DNA of 64,000 nucleotides from Nageia nagi (GCA_050084985.1 JBITNC010000001.1:206770001-206834000); one strand, 5' to 3'. Positions 23,346-35,849 are shown, numbered from the stretch's first letter. A program made the numbers and translations. Notes: a model not told the origin generated them from the sequence alone.

Positions 23346-24270
23346 CTATGATGGTGTCTTCATGATAACCTTATTAGTAGATATCCATAATAATCCCCTA
23401 TCATCCAACCTCAAGGCCCCTAAGTTTGAGATATTTAGTAGTGAACAAGACTTGAAATAACATTGTATCAGTTTTTCAAAGGAGTGCTTGTTGAAATTAG
23501 GATTTGAGGAGAAATTTATGATGAAATTATTCCCAAAGAGTTTGAAAGGTGACACTAATAAATAGTTCTATAACTTGCCTATAGGATTTGTAGATTCATT
23601 CTTGTCATTGGTAAATGTATTTATGAATGAGTACAAGCATAATGTTAAATAATATAGTATAATTACAAAATTATGTATCCTATGCTAAGGAAGTAATGAG
23701 ACCCTAGATAAGTATATTATAAGATTAAAAAAGTTATAACAATCCATTCATAGCCATTTAGATGAAAAATAAGTTTAGTGGTATTTTTATTGATTCCATT
23801 CTTCTAGTTATTAAGCAATATACTCTTGATTATACTAAGTTGGGTTTTCAAGTTATGACTAAACAATTTTTGGTTAAAGAAAAAGTGTTGATTGAGTTTG
23901 TTTCACTCAAGTATGCAAATACTACATGGCTGAAAAACCTTCTCTCACTAGATCTACTACAAAAAGGAATCATACATTTACTTTTCCATGCATCCAAGGC
24001 TAATTCTATAGGATTTGGTTAAAAGGGCTTATGAAGCTATTGGAAAGAAAAGCAAAGGGTGATAATATTTCCATGGGTAATTTATATGCTTATTGTACCT
24101 ATCACCAAAGAAGGAGATATGCCATAAATAGTTTCAAAGCTTTTGAGGTATATATATTAGATCTCATTACTCAAGAAAAGTATGAAATCAAAGAAAATGC
24201 TTTTGATATAGGTCAAGTAGTGAATACAATATTAGTAGATGAGGAGATTTATACCATAATTAGAAAATGA
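23346..24270 (+). pseudogene. Element D gag
   Basis: Capsid motifs APKFEIFSSEQD, SFSKECLLKLGFEEKF and FPKSLKGDTN (23420-23560) parallel elements C and E. The next part, around 23762-24022, is a continuation in another frame. The knuckle region at ~24085-24135 reads YCTYHQRRRYAINSF: the second His and final Cys of the C-x2-H-x4-H-x4-C pattern are lost. Many TAA/TAG/TGA codons are present. Confidence 0.75.
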
Positions 24271-26029
24271 TGTCCAATATCTAGCCCAAATTTGTTCACT
24301 AATGAATAGGTAAGTCTCCCACCCAATCCAAAAGCTTATAGCATGATTGAATAATTGAGAACTACTCCTACTAAGATTAGCTTGTATAATCTTATTAGCA
24401 CATCTAAAAAATATAGGTAGGTCTTATATGAGTTCTTCTAAAAAGAAACAGTCCTTAAAAATATTTTTGCCACTTTATTTTCTAAAAAACTTAAAATCTA
24501 TCAAAGATTATGATACCATTTCATTCTTTAAATAAGAAAAACTTAGTAAAGATATTATTTTTGAATGTTTAGCACTTTATTTCACACCTATGATATATGA
24601 ATGGGAAATAAAAAGGAAATGATAGATCTAGGTTCAGTTGTTAATGTTTATTCCCAAAAATGTTTTACAACAACTCCAAGATAATAATGTTACTATCCCA
24701 CCTTTAGAAGAATTAATTTTTTCATATAAGAACCTATGATAGTTCATCCAAAAAACCATTTGGATTAGTCACACTTCTAGTCACATTGGGTATTAGAACT
24801 GTTCAAGTAAATTTTCATATCATGAGTGGCAAACTTTCATACAATTTACTACTAGAGATACCTTGATTACATGATATGGATGTAATGCCTTCTACAATAC
24901 ATGGCCATTTAAAGTATGAATATTAAGGACATATAAATCTAACCATAGGGGATCTATAACCATATGTATTATGTAATTTAGTAGACTTGGATATTGAAGG
25001 ATCGTATTTTACTTATCCTAAGTTTAAATTATTCTAAAAGAAGTTGAATCAGTATTGATAAAGGCTAAAAAAGAGGTATAAGTTGTAGACATAGGTATAA
25101 GAACATATAGAAGTGAAAACCTTGACCTATTAGAAACCATCATAAAAGATTTAGATCATCCAAAAATTGTAAAAGATTTAGAGTTCCAACACCATGCTAA
25201 GGGATTTTTAGGGCATCCATAATGTGAAAATGAAGGGTAGATGAGTAGTTCCTATTTAGGGATATCTTTATCTCTAAACCCTATTCAATGCAATGGTAAT
25301 ATAGTAAAGAAACATATGAGTAATCTTTTTCTATCTCCTATCATGTATAAATGCATGGTTGAAAATTGTAAGTACAAAGGGTGAGGATTAGAAAAATTAG
25401 AACATGGTATATTTTTTTCTACTAATTTAGGAGCTTAGAAAGAAAAAAAAGGGGCTAAGTAGTGATTAGAGAATAAACAAGACTATAATACCTATTACTT
25501 TTGTTCTAGAATGCAATATGATTAAGCTTTGTGATGACATTGATGAGGACTTATGGATAGATGATGCTATACCCCTTGAGTTTGATTACTTTTCTTTTAA
25601 TAATGCCATATTAGAATACATGGGGGAACATTCAAAATTTTCCAAATCAAATGAAAAAATGCAACCAAACTATGTTTTTAGTCAATATGGTTATTTTGAA
25701 TAAGAAATATATTTTAATGAAGTATTTCATGTACAACAAGTTGATGAAGAGGATGATAATGATCAAGAGGTTTTTGGTTTAGAGGAATTACCTTCATTAC
25801 TACAAAAGAAAGAGGAGTCAACATTCTCTATTGAAGAATTGATTACCATCAATATTGGCATAAGTTATTAGGAAAGGTTGATAAAAATTAGGGCTAACCT
25901 CCCAATTCCATAAGAAGAGAGGTACAAAATAAGTTTATTGAATATCATAAGAATTTTGCATGGTATTATGCTAATATGAATAATTTAGATACATTTTTTA
26001 TCATGCATAATTTACCATTGAAAAAGGAT
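24271..26029 (+). pseudogene. Element D protease and protease-RT linker
   Basis: About 24330-24440 retains KISLYNLISTSKKYR, equivalent to the ISLYDLISTSETHR segment before the protease in C. Protease remnants follow (YEWEIKRK, GSVVNVYSQKC) near 24600-24660. From 25518 an acidic linker is open for 61 codons (CDDIDEDLWIDDAIPLEFDY), matching element C near 57870. The linker continues in pieces to the RT start. Almost every 100 bases carry a stop. Confidence 0.6.
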
Positions 26030-26730
26030 GAAAAACTTATTAATAAACAACCAAGAAAGATGCATCCTTTAAAAGCATTATTAGTCAAGAAAGAAATTAA
26101 AAACATTTGAATGTTGGTTTTATTCGACCTATAGATTATTAAAATGGATGGCTAACATTATTCCTAAAACTAAACTAATTAGAGAAATAAGAATTTTTAT
26201 TAATTTTAGAGATATAAATAACGCATGTCCAAAAGATAACTTTCCATTACCAAATATTAATATGATTTTGGATAGTATTGCTAGCCATGATACTTTGTCT
26301 TTTATGGATGGTTTTTTGGGTTATGATCACATTCTAATCAATATATTCGATCAACATAAAACATATTTTACTACACCATCAAAAATTTTTTGTTATAAAG
26401 TTATTCTCTTTGGATTGAAAATGCTAGTGCAACTTATCAACATGCAATGATCACTATGTTTCATGAGTACATTCATAAATCTATAGAGGTTTATGTTGGT
26501 GATATCTTAGTAAAATCTAAGCAGGGGTAGGATCATTTGGAGCTCCTTGAAGAGGTATTTAGCATTATTAAATAATACAAGATTAGATTAAACTTGTAAA
26601 TGTGTGCTTTTGGTGTTACTTCAAGAAGATTATTAGGATTCATGATTTTTAAAAGAGGTATTGAGGTGGATCCCAAAAAGGTAAACACCATTGTAAGCAT
26701 GCCACCTCCAAATAATCTAATGTAATTAAG
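26030..26730 (+). pseudogene. Element D reverse transcriptase
   Basis: RVT_1-type RT. The open part 26148-26450 contains IREIRIFINFRDINNACPKD, FPLPNINMILDSI and LSFMDGFLGYD. The active site near 26490 reads YVGD instead of YVDD, so the first Asp of the pair has become Gly. LLGFMIFKRGIEVDPKK follows. Several stops are present, and it is certainly inactive. Confidence 0.85.
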
Positions 26731-27218
26731 GATCCTCTAAGGTAAATTAAATTTGGGATGCAGACTTATTTCATAACTTAGAGATAAATGTTTTGTTTTC
26801 ACTAATTTGTTGAAAAAGGATATTAAATTTATATGGGATGAAAAATGTCATAAAGCATTTGAGGATATAAAATAGCATTTTCTTAACTCTTCTATTTTAG
26901 TACCTATGGATTTTAACAAAGAAGCATATCTCTACATTTCAGCTACAATGGTTTCCTTAGGGGAAATGTTATGCTAGTAGGATGATGATAAGAAGTAGAG
27001 AGTAATTTACTATCTTAGCAAAACTCTCATAGATTATGAAACAAGGCACACTCCTATGGAAAAACTTTTCTTCAGTATAGTTTCTACAACAAAAAAATTA
27101 AGGTAATATATGTTATATTGCACTACATATGTTGTTATCCCAATAAATCTATTAAAATATCTCATAGATAAGAAACATTTATAGTGTAGAGTAGGAAAAT
27201 GATTAATGTTGTTGTAAG
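26731..27218 (+). pseudogene. Element D first RNase H domain, cut by element B
   Basis: Contains LLKKDIKFIWDEKCHKAFED, LNSSILVPMD and LYISATMVSLGEML, followed by YYLSKTLIDYETRHTPMEK. Where active RNase H has an Asp (T-D position), D has Met. The domain stops at the GTAAG duplication and the chain resumes at 46020. Confidence 0.8.
27214..27218. other. Target site duplication, left copy (GTAAG), of element B
   Basis: GTAAG precedes the 5' LTR and follows the 3' LTR at 46015-46019. It proves the nested insertion of B into D. Confidence 0.88.
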
Positions 27219-28066
27219 TGTAGACACCTAAAAATGTCCCCTTTCTTAACTAGTAAACATTGAAATAATCATAACTCTTCACGATCATATAAAATAGGTT
27301 TAAAAACCTTATTATTGGATAGATCTCATTGAATATATGCAAAACAGGTGGTCACATGACTCTTTTTTAGTAAAATTGGCTATTAGGAAGTCAGTTAATA
27401 TTGTCACAAAGTTAAAGACCCAATCATCGGTGACCCAAGAAAGTCATCGGTGTTTTGAGCCAGTCACCGGTATTTGTATGGTAAATGCTAGTGACTCTGC
27501 AACAGCTGAACAAGAAACCAAATTGGCAAGGGAAAGTCAAAACATTTCATTTCTCTAAGATGAGGTGGATAGAGGGGGTCAGTTACGACCTATGGTGGCT
27601 TTTTGCTTCCTCTTTCCAACCTTTGAATATCCCATCCAAAATCTATAAATACAAGTTAATACAAAGCAAATTGGAGAGAGAATCTTGACCCATTTTTAAA
27701 GTAGGGTAATGCTGCCAAAATCTTGTGAGCTTATACATTTTATTGTTTATGCTAGTTTCAATTCAATTCATGTTATACATAGATGCTTTGATGGTATTGT
27801 CTTTTGCATGTGTGTAGGATTTACAGGTTCATATCAAGGAGAGAAGCAAGCAAATCAAAAATAATGAAGATCTAATACTCTTATTTTGGCAAATGGCATT
27901 TGTAAAAGTCCCTTCCAAGGGCAAATTGTAGTCTTAACTAAAAATCAATATCATTTTACAATTGTAGCATGTTTATCTATCTTACATAATTTGAGGTTCA
28001 GTGAAGATTTAAGAATAATTTGTATTGCATGTTATTCTACATTCCAGCTTTATTTTCACTGCAACA
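27219..28066 (+). repeat. Element B 5' LTR
   Basis: Starts TGTAGACACCTAAAAATGTC and ends CACTGCAACA. Its first ~330 bases differ from the 3' LTR about four times more often than the remaining ~520 do. U3 carries several CGGTGAC-like motifs. Confidence 0.93.
27644..27651 (+). promoter_or_regulatory. TATA box of element B 5' LTR
   Basis: TATAAATA, identical at 45591-45598 and shared with element A LTRs. Confidence 0.55.
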
Positions 28067-28069
28067 TTC

Positions 28070-28086
28070 TGGCACTAGAAGGAGGG
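28070..28086 (+). other. Element B primer binding site
   Basis: TGGCACTAGAAGGAGGG starts three bases after the LTR and carries the canonical TGG. tRNA not identified. The rest of the leader to 28499 is non-coding and holds several GTGACT/GATGACT motifs (28225-28370). Confidence 0.75.
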
Positions 28087-28499
28087 CCCTTCCATTATTG
28101 ATAGGGAGGTTTTTTGTTTTAAAATGATTTTACCTTTCTATTTTCTAGTTATTTGAATTTCTCCAAGTACTAACTTCAAATTTTGCATTCTATGCATTTC
28201 AGAAAATTTGTTATAGAAATGCCAGTGACTGGTATCGAATATCGATGACTCAAAAGGAACACTAGCATTTTAAAAAGTAATCTAGACTGAATGCTAGCAA
28301 TTAGGATCGAACACTGATGACTCAGTATAAATGCCAACGACCTCTATCTAAACATCGGTGACTCACAGCTAGGTCATCTTTGCCTCTTTTGTTATTTTGG
28401 AAAAATTAATATAAAATGCATAATGTATTGTTGAAATGTAAGGATATTTTTGAATGTGATTCCTTTGCCTAGAATGCATATAAGAATGGGTAGAAAATA

Positions 28500-29676
28500 T
28501 TAAATGCATTGTTTATTAATTTATTTTATGTTATGTAAAATTTTATGTATTTACTTTCATGTTTTGGGTGAAGGGTACGTACACATTAATACTTTTTATC
28601 TTGTCTACTTATGCTCTCCCTTTGCACTTCGTGCGATCTAAGGTGACCAGAATAGACTGGATAAGAAGGAGTAATTAATTTTCTTTTCTTTCACATTCAC
28701 ATTATCATTAATTTGGCTAATTTACCCGCACATAATGACCTCTTATTAGTAAGAGGAGGTAATTTACTACACATAATACTTCCACAATTGGAAGGGGTAA
28801 ATGAATCACATTTAATTTGGAATGAACTTAAGGAAAATAAATTAGGTTTTTGGTAGCGTAAATCATACTAAAAGGTTAATAAATTGGAGGGATTCAAATA
28901 CACTAAGCACTTTCACTTAACAAAGTATGCTCTCACTTTTGCACTTCAAGCGACCCTAAGTGATCAGAAATAAGTTAAGTGAAAGAGGTAAAAATTTATT
29001 CACATTTTATTTGGAAACATACTTCACATTAACACTCTTAAAGAGGTCTGCCCTTACCACTCCATTGGAGGTCGAAGGGAGGTGACCCTTGGAGGAGTAA
29101 TTGAACCTAACTTAATTAATTTAGCCACACTTAATGGCTTTTTACTAAGTCTACTCTTACCACTCCATTAGAGGTTGAAGAGATATGTGACTAGTAAGAA
29201 GAGGGAATTTATCACATATAAGACTTCCATAGCTGGAAGGAGTTAATGAACATCATTAAGAGGTTGGATAACGAATCACATTATAATTAAAAGGAACAAC
29301 GGGGTCTATTAAGGTCAAGATTCACTTAAAATAAACTTTGATTGCATCACATTAAGATAAGATAAGTAAATGGATGTGAATGTTTGGGAGGGTAGTGTGC
29401 ATAAATGTACTTTACTTATTTAAATGCATTTCATGAGGCCTTAAAGGAATAATTGAACATTAATGAGTTGGATGTCACTACCAACCATTAATTCTTACTT
29501 CTTTGTAACCACCGACATAACACACTTGAAGCCATAGAGCCAGTTACACTTGGAGGTGATGACCAAGGTAACTCTCCTTTAGGTAGGAGTCAAAAAAGGA
29601 GACTCATCTAGAACCAAGCTAAAAGCCATAGAAACTTGCAAACATTAGGATTACCCAACCTACCTTATTTAACACT
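28500..29676 (+). repeat. Left arm of 1.18 kb inverted repeat
   Basis: Reading outward, it pairs with 29999-31173. I found about six differences in ~1176 bases by eye (99.5 % identity). It corresponds to the single leader block in element A (from ~1200) and stops at AACACT, before the part that in A continues to ~2760. Confidence 0.93.
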
Positions 29677-29998
29677 CTATCAAATCCATATTATTTGAAT
29701 CTATTTCCTGTATTTCAAATGGGTGTTCTCTCATTTTCTTAGCGATCATACTTCTAGTTTGAACCATTTTTAGATACTATAAACAAGTATCATAAAAAAG
29801 AAACTTTATTTTTGTCTTTTACATTATATTTTTGAGAAAACAATTTAATGCACAAATAGCCTATATGTAAAACCTACTTTTAATGATGTGATTATCTTCT
29901 TTAAAATTTTCACATATTTTTAATGTCTAAGTTAAATGAATGATATGGGTTGTTTATTTTTAGTCTTTTTAATTTTTCTAATTTGTTTTGACTAGTCA
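29677..29998. other. Loop of the inverted repeat (322 bp)
   Basis: Its right portion is the reverse complement of element A 2437-2660, so the loop belongs to the inverted copy and marks where the left copy was truncated. Confidence 0.8.
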
Positions 29999-31173
29999 AG
30001 TGTTAAATAAGGTAGGTTGGGTAATCCTAATGTTTGCAAGTTTCTATGGCTTTTAGCTTGGTTCTAGATGAGTCTCCTTTTTTGACTCCTACCTAAAGGA
30101 GAGTTACCTTGGTCATCACCTCCAAGTGTAACTGGCTCTATGGCTTCAAGTGTGTTATGTCGGTGGTTACAAAGAAGTAAGAATTAATGGTTGGTAGTGA
30201 CATCCAACTCATTAATGTTCAATTATTCCTTTAAGGCCTCATGAAATGCATTTAAATAAGTAAAGTACATTTATGCATACTACCCTCCCAAACATTCACA
30301 TCCATTTACTTATCTTATCTTAATGTGATGCAATCAAAGTTTATTTTAAGTGAATCTTGACCTTAATAGACCCCGTTGTTCCTTTTAATTATAATGTGAT
30401 TTGTTATCCAACCTCTTAATGATGTTCATTAACTCCTTCCAGCTATGGAAGTCTTATATGTGATAAATTCCCTCTTCTTACTAGTCACATATCTCTTCAA
30501 CCTCTAATGGAGTGGTAAGAGTAGACTTAGTAAAAAGCCATTAAGTGTGGCTAAATTAATTAAGTTAGGTTCAATTACTCCTCCAAGGGTCAACTCCCTT
30601 CGACCTCCAATGGAGTGGTAAGGGCAGACCTCTTTAAGAGTGTTAATGTGAAGTATGTTTCCAAATAAAATGTGAATAAATTTTTACCTCTTTCACTTAA
30701 CTTATTTCTGATCACTTAGGGTCGCTTGAAGTGCAAAAGTGAGAGCATACTTTGTTAAGTGAAAGTGCTTAGTGTATTTGAATCCCTCCAATTTATTAAC
30801 CTTTTAGTATGATTTACGCTACCAAAAACCTGATTTATTTTCCTTAAGTTCATTCCAAATTAAATGTGATTCATTTACCCCTTCCAATTGTGGAAGTATT
30901 ATGTGTAGTAAATTACCTCCTCTTACTAATAAGAGGTCATTATGTGCGGGTAAATTAGCCAAATTAATGATAATGTGAATGTGAAAGAAAAGAAAATTAA
31001 TTACTCCTTCTTATCTAGTCTATTCTGGTCACCTTAGATCGCACGAAGTGCAAAGGGAGAGCATAAGTAGACAAGATAAAAAGTATTAATGTGTACGTAC
31101 CCTTCACCCAAAACATGAAAGTAAATACATAAAATTTACATAACATAAAATAAATTAATAAACAATGCATTTA
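29999..31173 (-). repeat. Right arm of 1.18 kb inverted repeat
   Basis: Reverse complement of 28500-29676. Its outer edge (AATGCATTTAA) lies directly against the gag extension, so any ORF1 such as A carries at 2883-3579 appears to be missing from B. Confidence 0.93.
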
Positions 31174-32510
31174 AATTGGGGTTATGATCAATCTAGACTA
31201 CAAAGTATAGAAGATATTACTACTAAGACTAGAATGCAAGTGTTAGATGAAGAGTTAATTGAAATTCATCGTCACCTAGCTAGTCATAGGAATATTCCTA
31301 GAACATCTTCTAGTTTACCAGGAGATGTTGAAAAATGGAATCATAGACGTGATAACTTAGAAATAGATGAGGATAAATCTCAGGCTGAGACCATAGCAGT
31401 ACCAAAGATTGAGCCTTATAAAGTTAAATATGATAGAGTCATTCATCTATTATCATATGATCGAAAGGTTAGTTCTTTAATCTGAAAAGAGGGAACTTCC
31501 TTTTCTCATAGGTCTCTCAAATTAGGAAAAAATGAAATATCAATACCTACGAGTAATTTATCTCAAAGAGCTCCTTCAATAAAGCAAATAGAGAGATCTT
31601 ACTCTTCAAAGGAAGGATTACATAGAAGGTCATCTAAGTACAAAATAGAAGAGATACCTTCTTATGAAGAACTGGAAGAATTACGATTATGTAAAATAAT
31701 AGCCAATCAAAAATTCATGAAAACACATGCTAATGATATTAAAAAAGTTGTGGAGATGCAACATGTTTTAAAGGAAGTTGACAAATTCATTAAAATTCAA
31801 GAACAAGAGGATAGATTAAAAGAAATGGAAGACAAACTTCTTAGAGATAAAAGGAAATTCATAAAACAAGAACAAGCCAACAAAGAAAGAAGTGAATTCC
31901 TAGAACAAGAAAAGAAAAGAATTCATAAAGAACATGAGATTTAACTTCACTTACAGGAATTACTACTTAAAGAATTAGAGAATGAAAAAATAAAAAGGGA
32001 ACAATATCTACGTATGGAGAAAGAAAAATAAAGACAGTGGGATGAATATCAAAAATAAAGAATTTGAAACTAGAAACTCCTGAAGGGAGTCAAATACAAA
32101 GATATCGAGATCCTTACTTAGACAAACAAGAAGTGATGGATAGAGAGACAGCCATTTTACTACAAAAGGAAATGGATAAGGAATTAGAACTGTAAAAATT
32201 ATATGATAAACAAAAGTAAGATTCTATTAAAAGTTGGGTGGAACAAACTCAAAATCAAACAATACAACCTGATTACAAAGGAAAAGATCTACATAGAAAA
32301 GGGATATCTCAAAGACCTCCTAGAATCCCTATTTTGCGATGACATTCACCTCTTAAAATATTGCCCCCACCACCATTGGAGTTTCCTTCTGACCATGAGT
32401 CTTACACTTCAAGATCAATTTCTGAAAAGGATCTGAATACTTGAAGACACCATAGGCACACTCAAGGTCATAGAACCGATAAAGAATTAGAAGACTTTAT
32501 GAAGGACTTT
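31174..32510 (+). pseudogene. Element B gag N-terminal extension with coiled coil
   Basis: One frame from ~31165 to ~32436 with about seven stops. Early residues include SIEDITTKTRMQVLDEELIE; then KIEEIPSYEELEELRLCK, matching A. A very charged coiled coil follows at 31717-31944 (KEMEDKLLRDKRKF and EQEKKRIHKE). The later part is Arg/Pro-rich. The frame differs from that of gag proper, so it is either a separate ORF or a frameshifted front. Its position before gag parallels A. No catalytic motif. Confidence 0.6.
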
Positions 32511-32522
32511 ATAAATTGAGAA

Positions 32523-33677
32523 ATGAATGTTCAAGGACTTCAAAAGTTAAATTACAAGAATATTTGCAATGAACCTATTCATCCAAGTATTCCAAAAAAG
32601 AAACTAACATATAGGTTTGAATTCCCTAAGATAGAATCATTTAAAGGAAGAGAAGACCCCAAAGAATATTTGAGAAAGTTTACATTTTCTAGTTATCAAA
32701 TAGCCAATGATGACTCATTAATGTTACGTATATTTCCTATGACACTCACAAGCCAAGCTTTGGATTGGTATAATAGTTTACCTATGCATAGTTTATATAC
32801 ATTTGAACAATTGGCTAATCAATTTCTTGAACACTTTAGGATCAATATTAAAGAAAGATCTTCAATTACTAATCTTACAAGGTTGCAACAATTTCCTGAT
32901 GAAACCATACAAGATTACATCTCAAGATGGTGGGCTATACTCTCTAGTATGCCTTATACAATACCACAAGAGGAATTGGTTAAATTATTTAGTCAAAGTT
33001 GTCTAAGACCAATAGCTAGTGTTCTCCAAATTCAACAACATAAAACTTTTGAAGAAGCTATTGCTCAAGCAGTAGTTATAGAAAGAGTTAAAATTCAAGA
33101 TGGAGAACTAAAGCTTAAGAAAAAAGAATACAAAAAGGGTAATCAACATGAAAATAGTACTAAACAACCATAGAACAATCAAATAGCTATGACAAAAGAT
33201 TTTGATCAAGCTGCAAAAATCAAAGAAAATGTGGAACCTAAGCCTAAAAGAAATTTTACCCCATTATCAGAACCATTATCCGAAATACTTAAAAAACTAT
33301 GTGATAATGGTATGATTAGATTACCTGATATAAAACCTAAAAATCCTAATGCTAAGGGAAGCAAATGGTATAAAGAAAATGAATTTTGTGCTTATCATCA
33401 GCAAAAGGGACATAATACAAATAGATGTCAAACTTTACAACATAAAATTCAAGACTTGATAGATAGTCAAAAAATAGATGTGGATAATCTTGTTGTGCCT
33501 TCGAATCAAAATTTAGGAATATATCAAAACCCCTTACCTTCACATCAGGCTAACAATGTAGCAACCATCCCAAACCAAATGAACTATACATGGAATAATA
33601 AGGATACACCATTTATAGGGACTATAGATGACTTGATACATATGATTGGTATAGCTACAAGAGCGCAACAATATTAG
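32523..33677 (+). pseudogene. Element B gag (capsid and CHHC nucleocapsid)
   Basis: The Retrotrans_gag capsid (32523-33173, 216 codons open) has NNICNEPIHPS-like start motifs, REDPKEYLRKFTF, FPMTLTSQALDWYNSLP and FEQLANQFLEHFR. After one TAG (33171-33173) the same frame gives FTPLSEPLSEILKKL, a conserved segment of Tat gag, and the knuckle FCAYHQQKGHNTNRC, C-x2-H-x4-H-x4-C, followed by HKIQDLIDSQKI. It would form the particle and bind RNA. Only one nonsense codon interrupts ~380 codons, making this the best-preserved gag here. Confidence 0.92.
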
Positions 33678-33797
33678 AATAAATAGGATAATATATGAAA
33701 AAATCAATTGGTATCAAACCCAATTAATATACAACCAATACCTCCTCCACCACAACCTAAAGTTTCGTTAAAAGGTGCTCTTCAATGACAATTAAAA

Positions 33798-34598
33798 ATG
33801 TCTCTAGTTAAGATGACATTATTGGAATTATTACAACAGTCTGAGAGTTATAGGGAGGCTATGAATCAAATTCTACAAGAAATTCAAGTGGATATTAGTA
33901 ACCCTGATAATTTTACTTCAATAGTTGAAAGTTTGAAGATATCTCAACAACCTAGCATCACCTTTTACGAACAAGAGAAATTAAATAATGATGGACCAGG
34001 CGGACTTGATCCACCTTTACATATAATAGGTAAAGTAGATGGGAAATTATTTAAAAGAATTCTTATAGATGAAGCATCAGTTATAAATATAATTTTAGAT
34101 GCTGCATACAAAAATTTGAATTTATCAGATTCACTTATTTTAGCTCCTTCTTTACAGATTAGGGTGTTTAATGATGCAGTGTGTTCAACTTTGGGATCAA
34201 TAGTGCTACCGATTACAGTAGGGTATAAAACCATTAAAACTTTATTACATATAATTGAAGGAAATATCATACAGTACAACATTCTTTTAGGACATCCATG
34301 GATTAGAGAAATGCAATGTGTCCCCTCAACCTATCATGGATGTTTAAAATACATCTACAAAGATAAAGTTCATTGTGTGTTTAAATATCCAGATCCTTAT
34401 TCACATTGTAATTTAATTTTTCATCCAAATAAAGTGATCTTACCATCTCCTAACTTATCAACCATATTAATGAACAAAAGTATGAATCAATCTAAAGTTA
34501 TAAAAGGAAAAGGTGATATAATTATACAAGATAAAGATACCTGGGAAAAGGTTGCTAAAGTTTTATATGAAACGTATGGAGTTTCTTCATCAAAATAA
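33798..34598 (+). pseudogene. Element B aspartic protease
   Basis: Same frame as gag, after three or more stops between 33677 and 33798. GGLDPPLHIIGKVDGK leads to LIDEASVINII: the catalytic Asp is followed by Glu-Ala, where A retains Glu-Gly and Tat proteases usually have Gly-Gly, so the flap/active-site Gly is lost. The domain ends YNILLGHPWIREMQCVPST. The C-terminal tail is Ser/Asn/Lys-rich. Confidence 0.88.
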
Positions 34599-35849
34599 GT
34601 AAACACCACATCTAATAATGACTCTTCCCATGTATATCTAGTAAAAGTTAAATTAAGGGATTTAGGGATAGGAGAATATGATGTAGATGATGTGGTATTT
34701 AATATACCTTCATCACAAGAAGTGGGAAGATTATCTAAATCACCTAGTGTAATTGGACAAATAGTACCTTTAGGAGAAGTACCTAATCAGACAATGTTCA
34801 TTTATGCAGGGATAGTAGATCCTATATCAACGATACCCAATCAAACATATGAAGGAAATTTTGATAATGATATGAAATATTTATCATCATGTTCAAGAAC
34901 ATTTATCTTAAACTATTTCAACAAATGTAATTGGCAAGGATGAGAATTGGGTCGATATGAACAAGGTCCATGAGAGATAATTGAATTACAATATCAATAT
35001 CCTACTGATAAAAGTGGATTAGGTTATCAAAATGAATGTAAAAATCTTGCTAAACTAGAAAATTTGGGAGAAGAGAATTTGGATTATAATGAAGAAATTT
35101 TAGAGGAAGAATCCATAGTACAAGAAATTATTGATATAAGAGAAGAATGATTAAGTGAAATGGATGTCTTAGAGGGTGTTGAAATGCTCTTTATCAATAA
35201 TATTGAGCCATCCTGGAATCATTTGTGCTTACCAAGTGATATATAAGAAAAAATAAATATAAATGCCAAATCATCAATCAGTCTATATTCAGATATACCA
35301 TCGGTAAATATGGTTACAATAAAAGAGAATGATATTGAAGATCAAAATAATGAGCAAATAGATGAAGTTAACAAAAATCAAAATTTAATTAAAATAATAG
35401 CCAATACTTCTACATATGAAGTAATTGCTAATTTTTCTCTTATATCATCCAATCCCTCTATACATGAGTTCAAAAATGTAGATCGCATATTTGGTTCCTA
35501 TAAAGATCAAGTATGCATGAATGAACAAACTCAAGAATACGATGAAGAATATAGTGCTAACGATAATGGCTGGATACCAGTACCAAATTCATTAGAAGAA
35601 GGGTTGCATATGCTTACTGAAAAAGTCTTAGAAATAAATATTAGTAATGATCCTCAAAATCCTAAAATCATTCAATTAGGGGAAAACCTCACAGAAAATG
35701 AACAAGAAGAAATTATAACCTTATTAAAAGAATGAGAAAAGGTGTTTGCATGGTCATATGCAAACATGCCTGGAATAGATCCCAAGTTAGTACTACACAA
35801 TTTAGCCTTAAAGCCTGATGCTAAATCAGTTAAATAGAAATTACGTAAA
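34599..35849 (+). pseudogene. Element B protease-RT linker
   Basis: The same frame continues through acidic, low-complexity coding segments (open 34692-34943 and 35310-35735), interrupted by about five stops. The last part, QNPKIIQLGENLTENEQEEI then EKVFAWSYANMPGIDPKLV, is the conserved approach to RT in plant gypsy polyproteins. A TGA at 35733-35735 and a TAG near 35836 interrupt it. Confidence 0.8.

Noticed and set aside
27337-28101. Open frames within the element B 5' LTR
   Set aside because: LTR sequence; the frames are not conserved in the 3' LTR apart from a chance 70-codon stretch.
28500-31173. Terminal inverted repeats of a DNA transposon
   Set aside because: The arms match the internal leader of element A, no transposase lies between them, and the loop is only 322 bp of leader-derived sequence.
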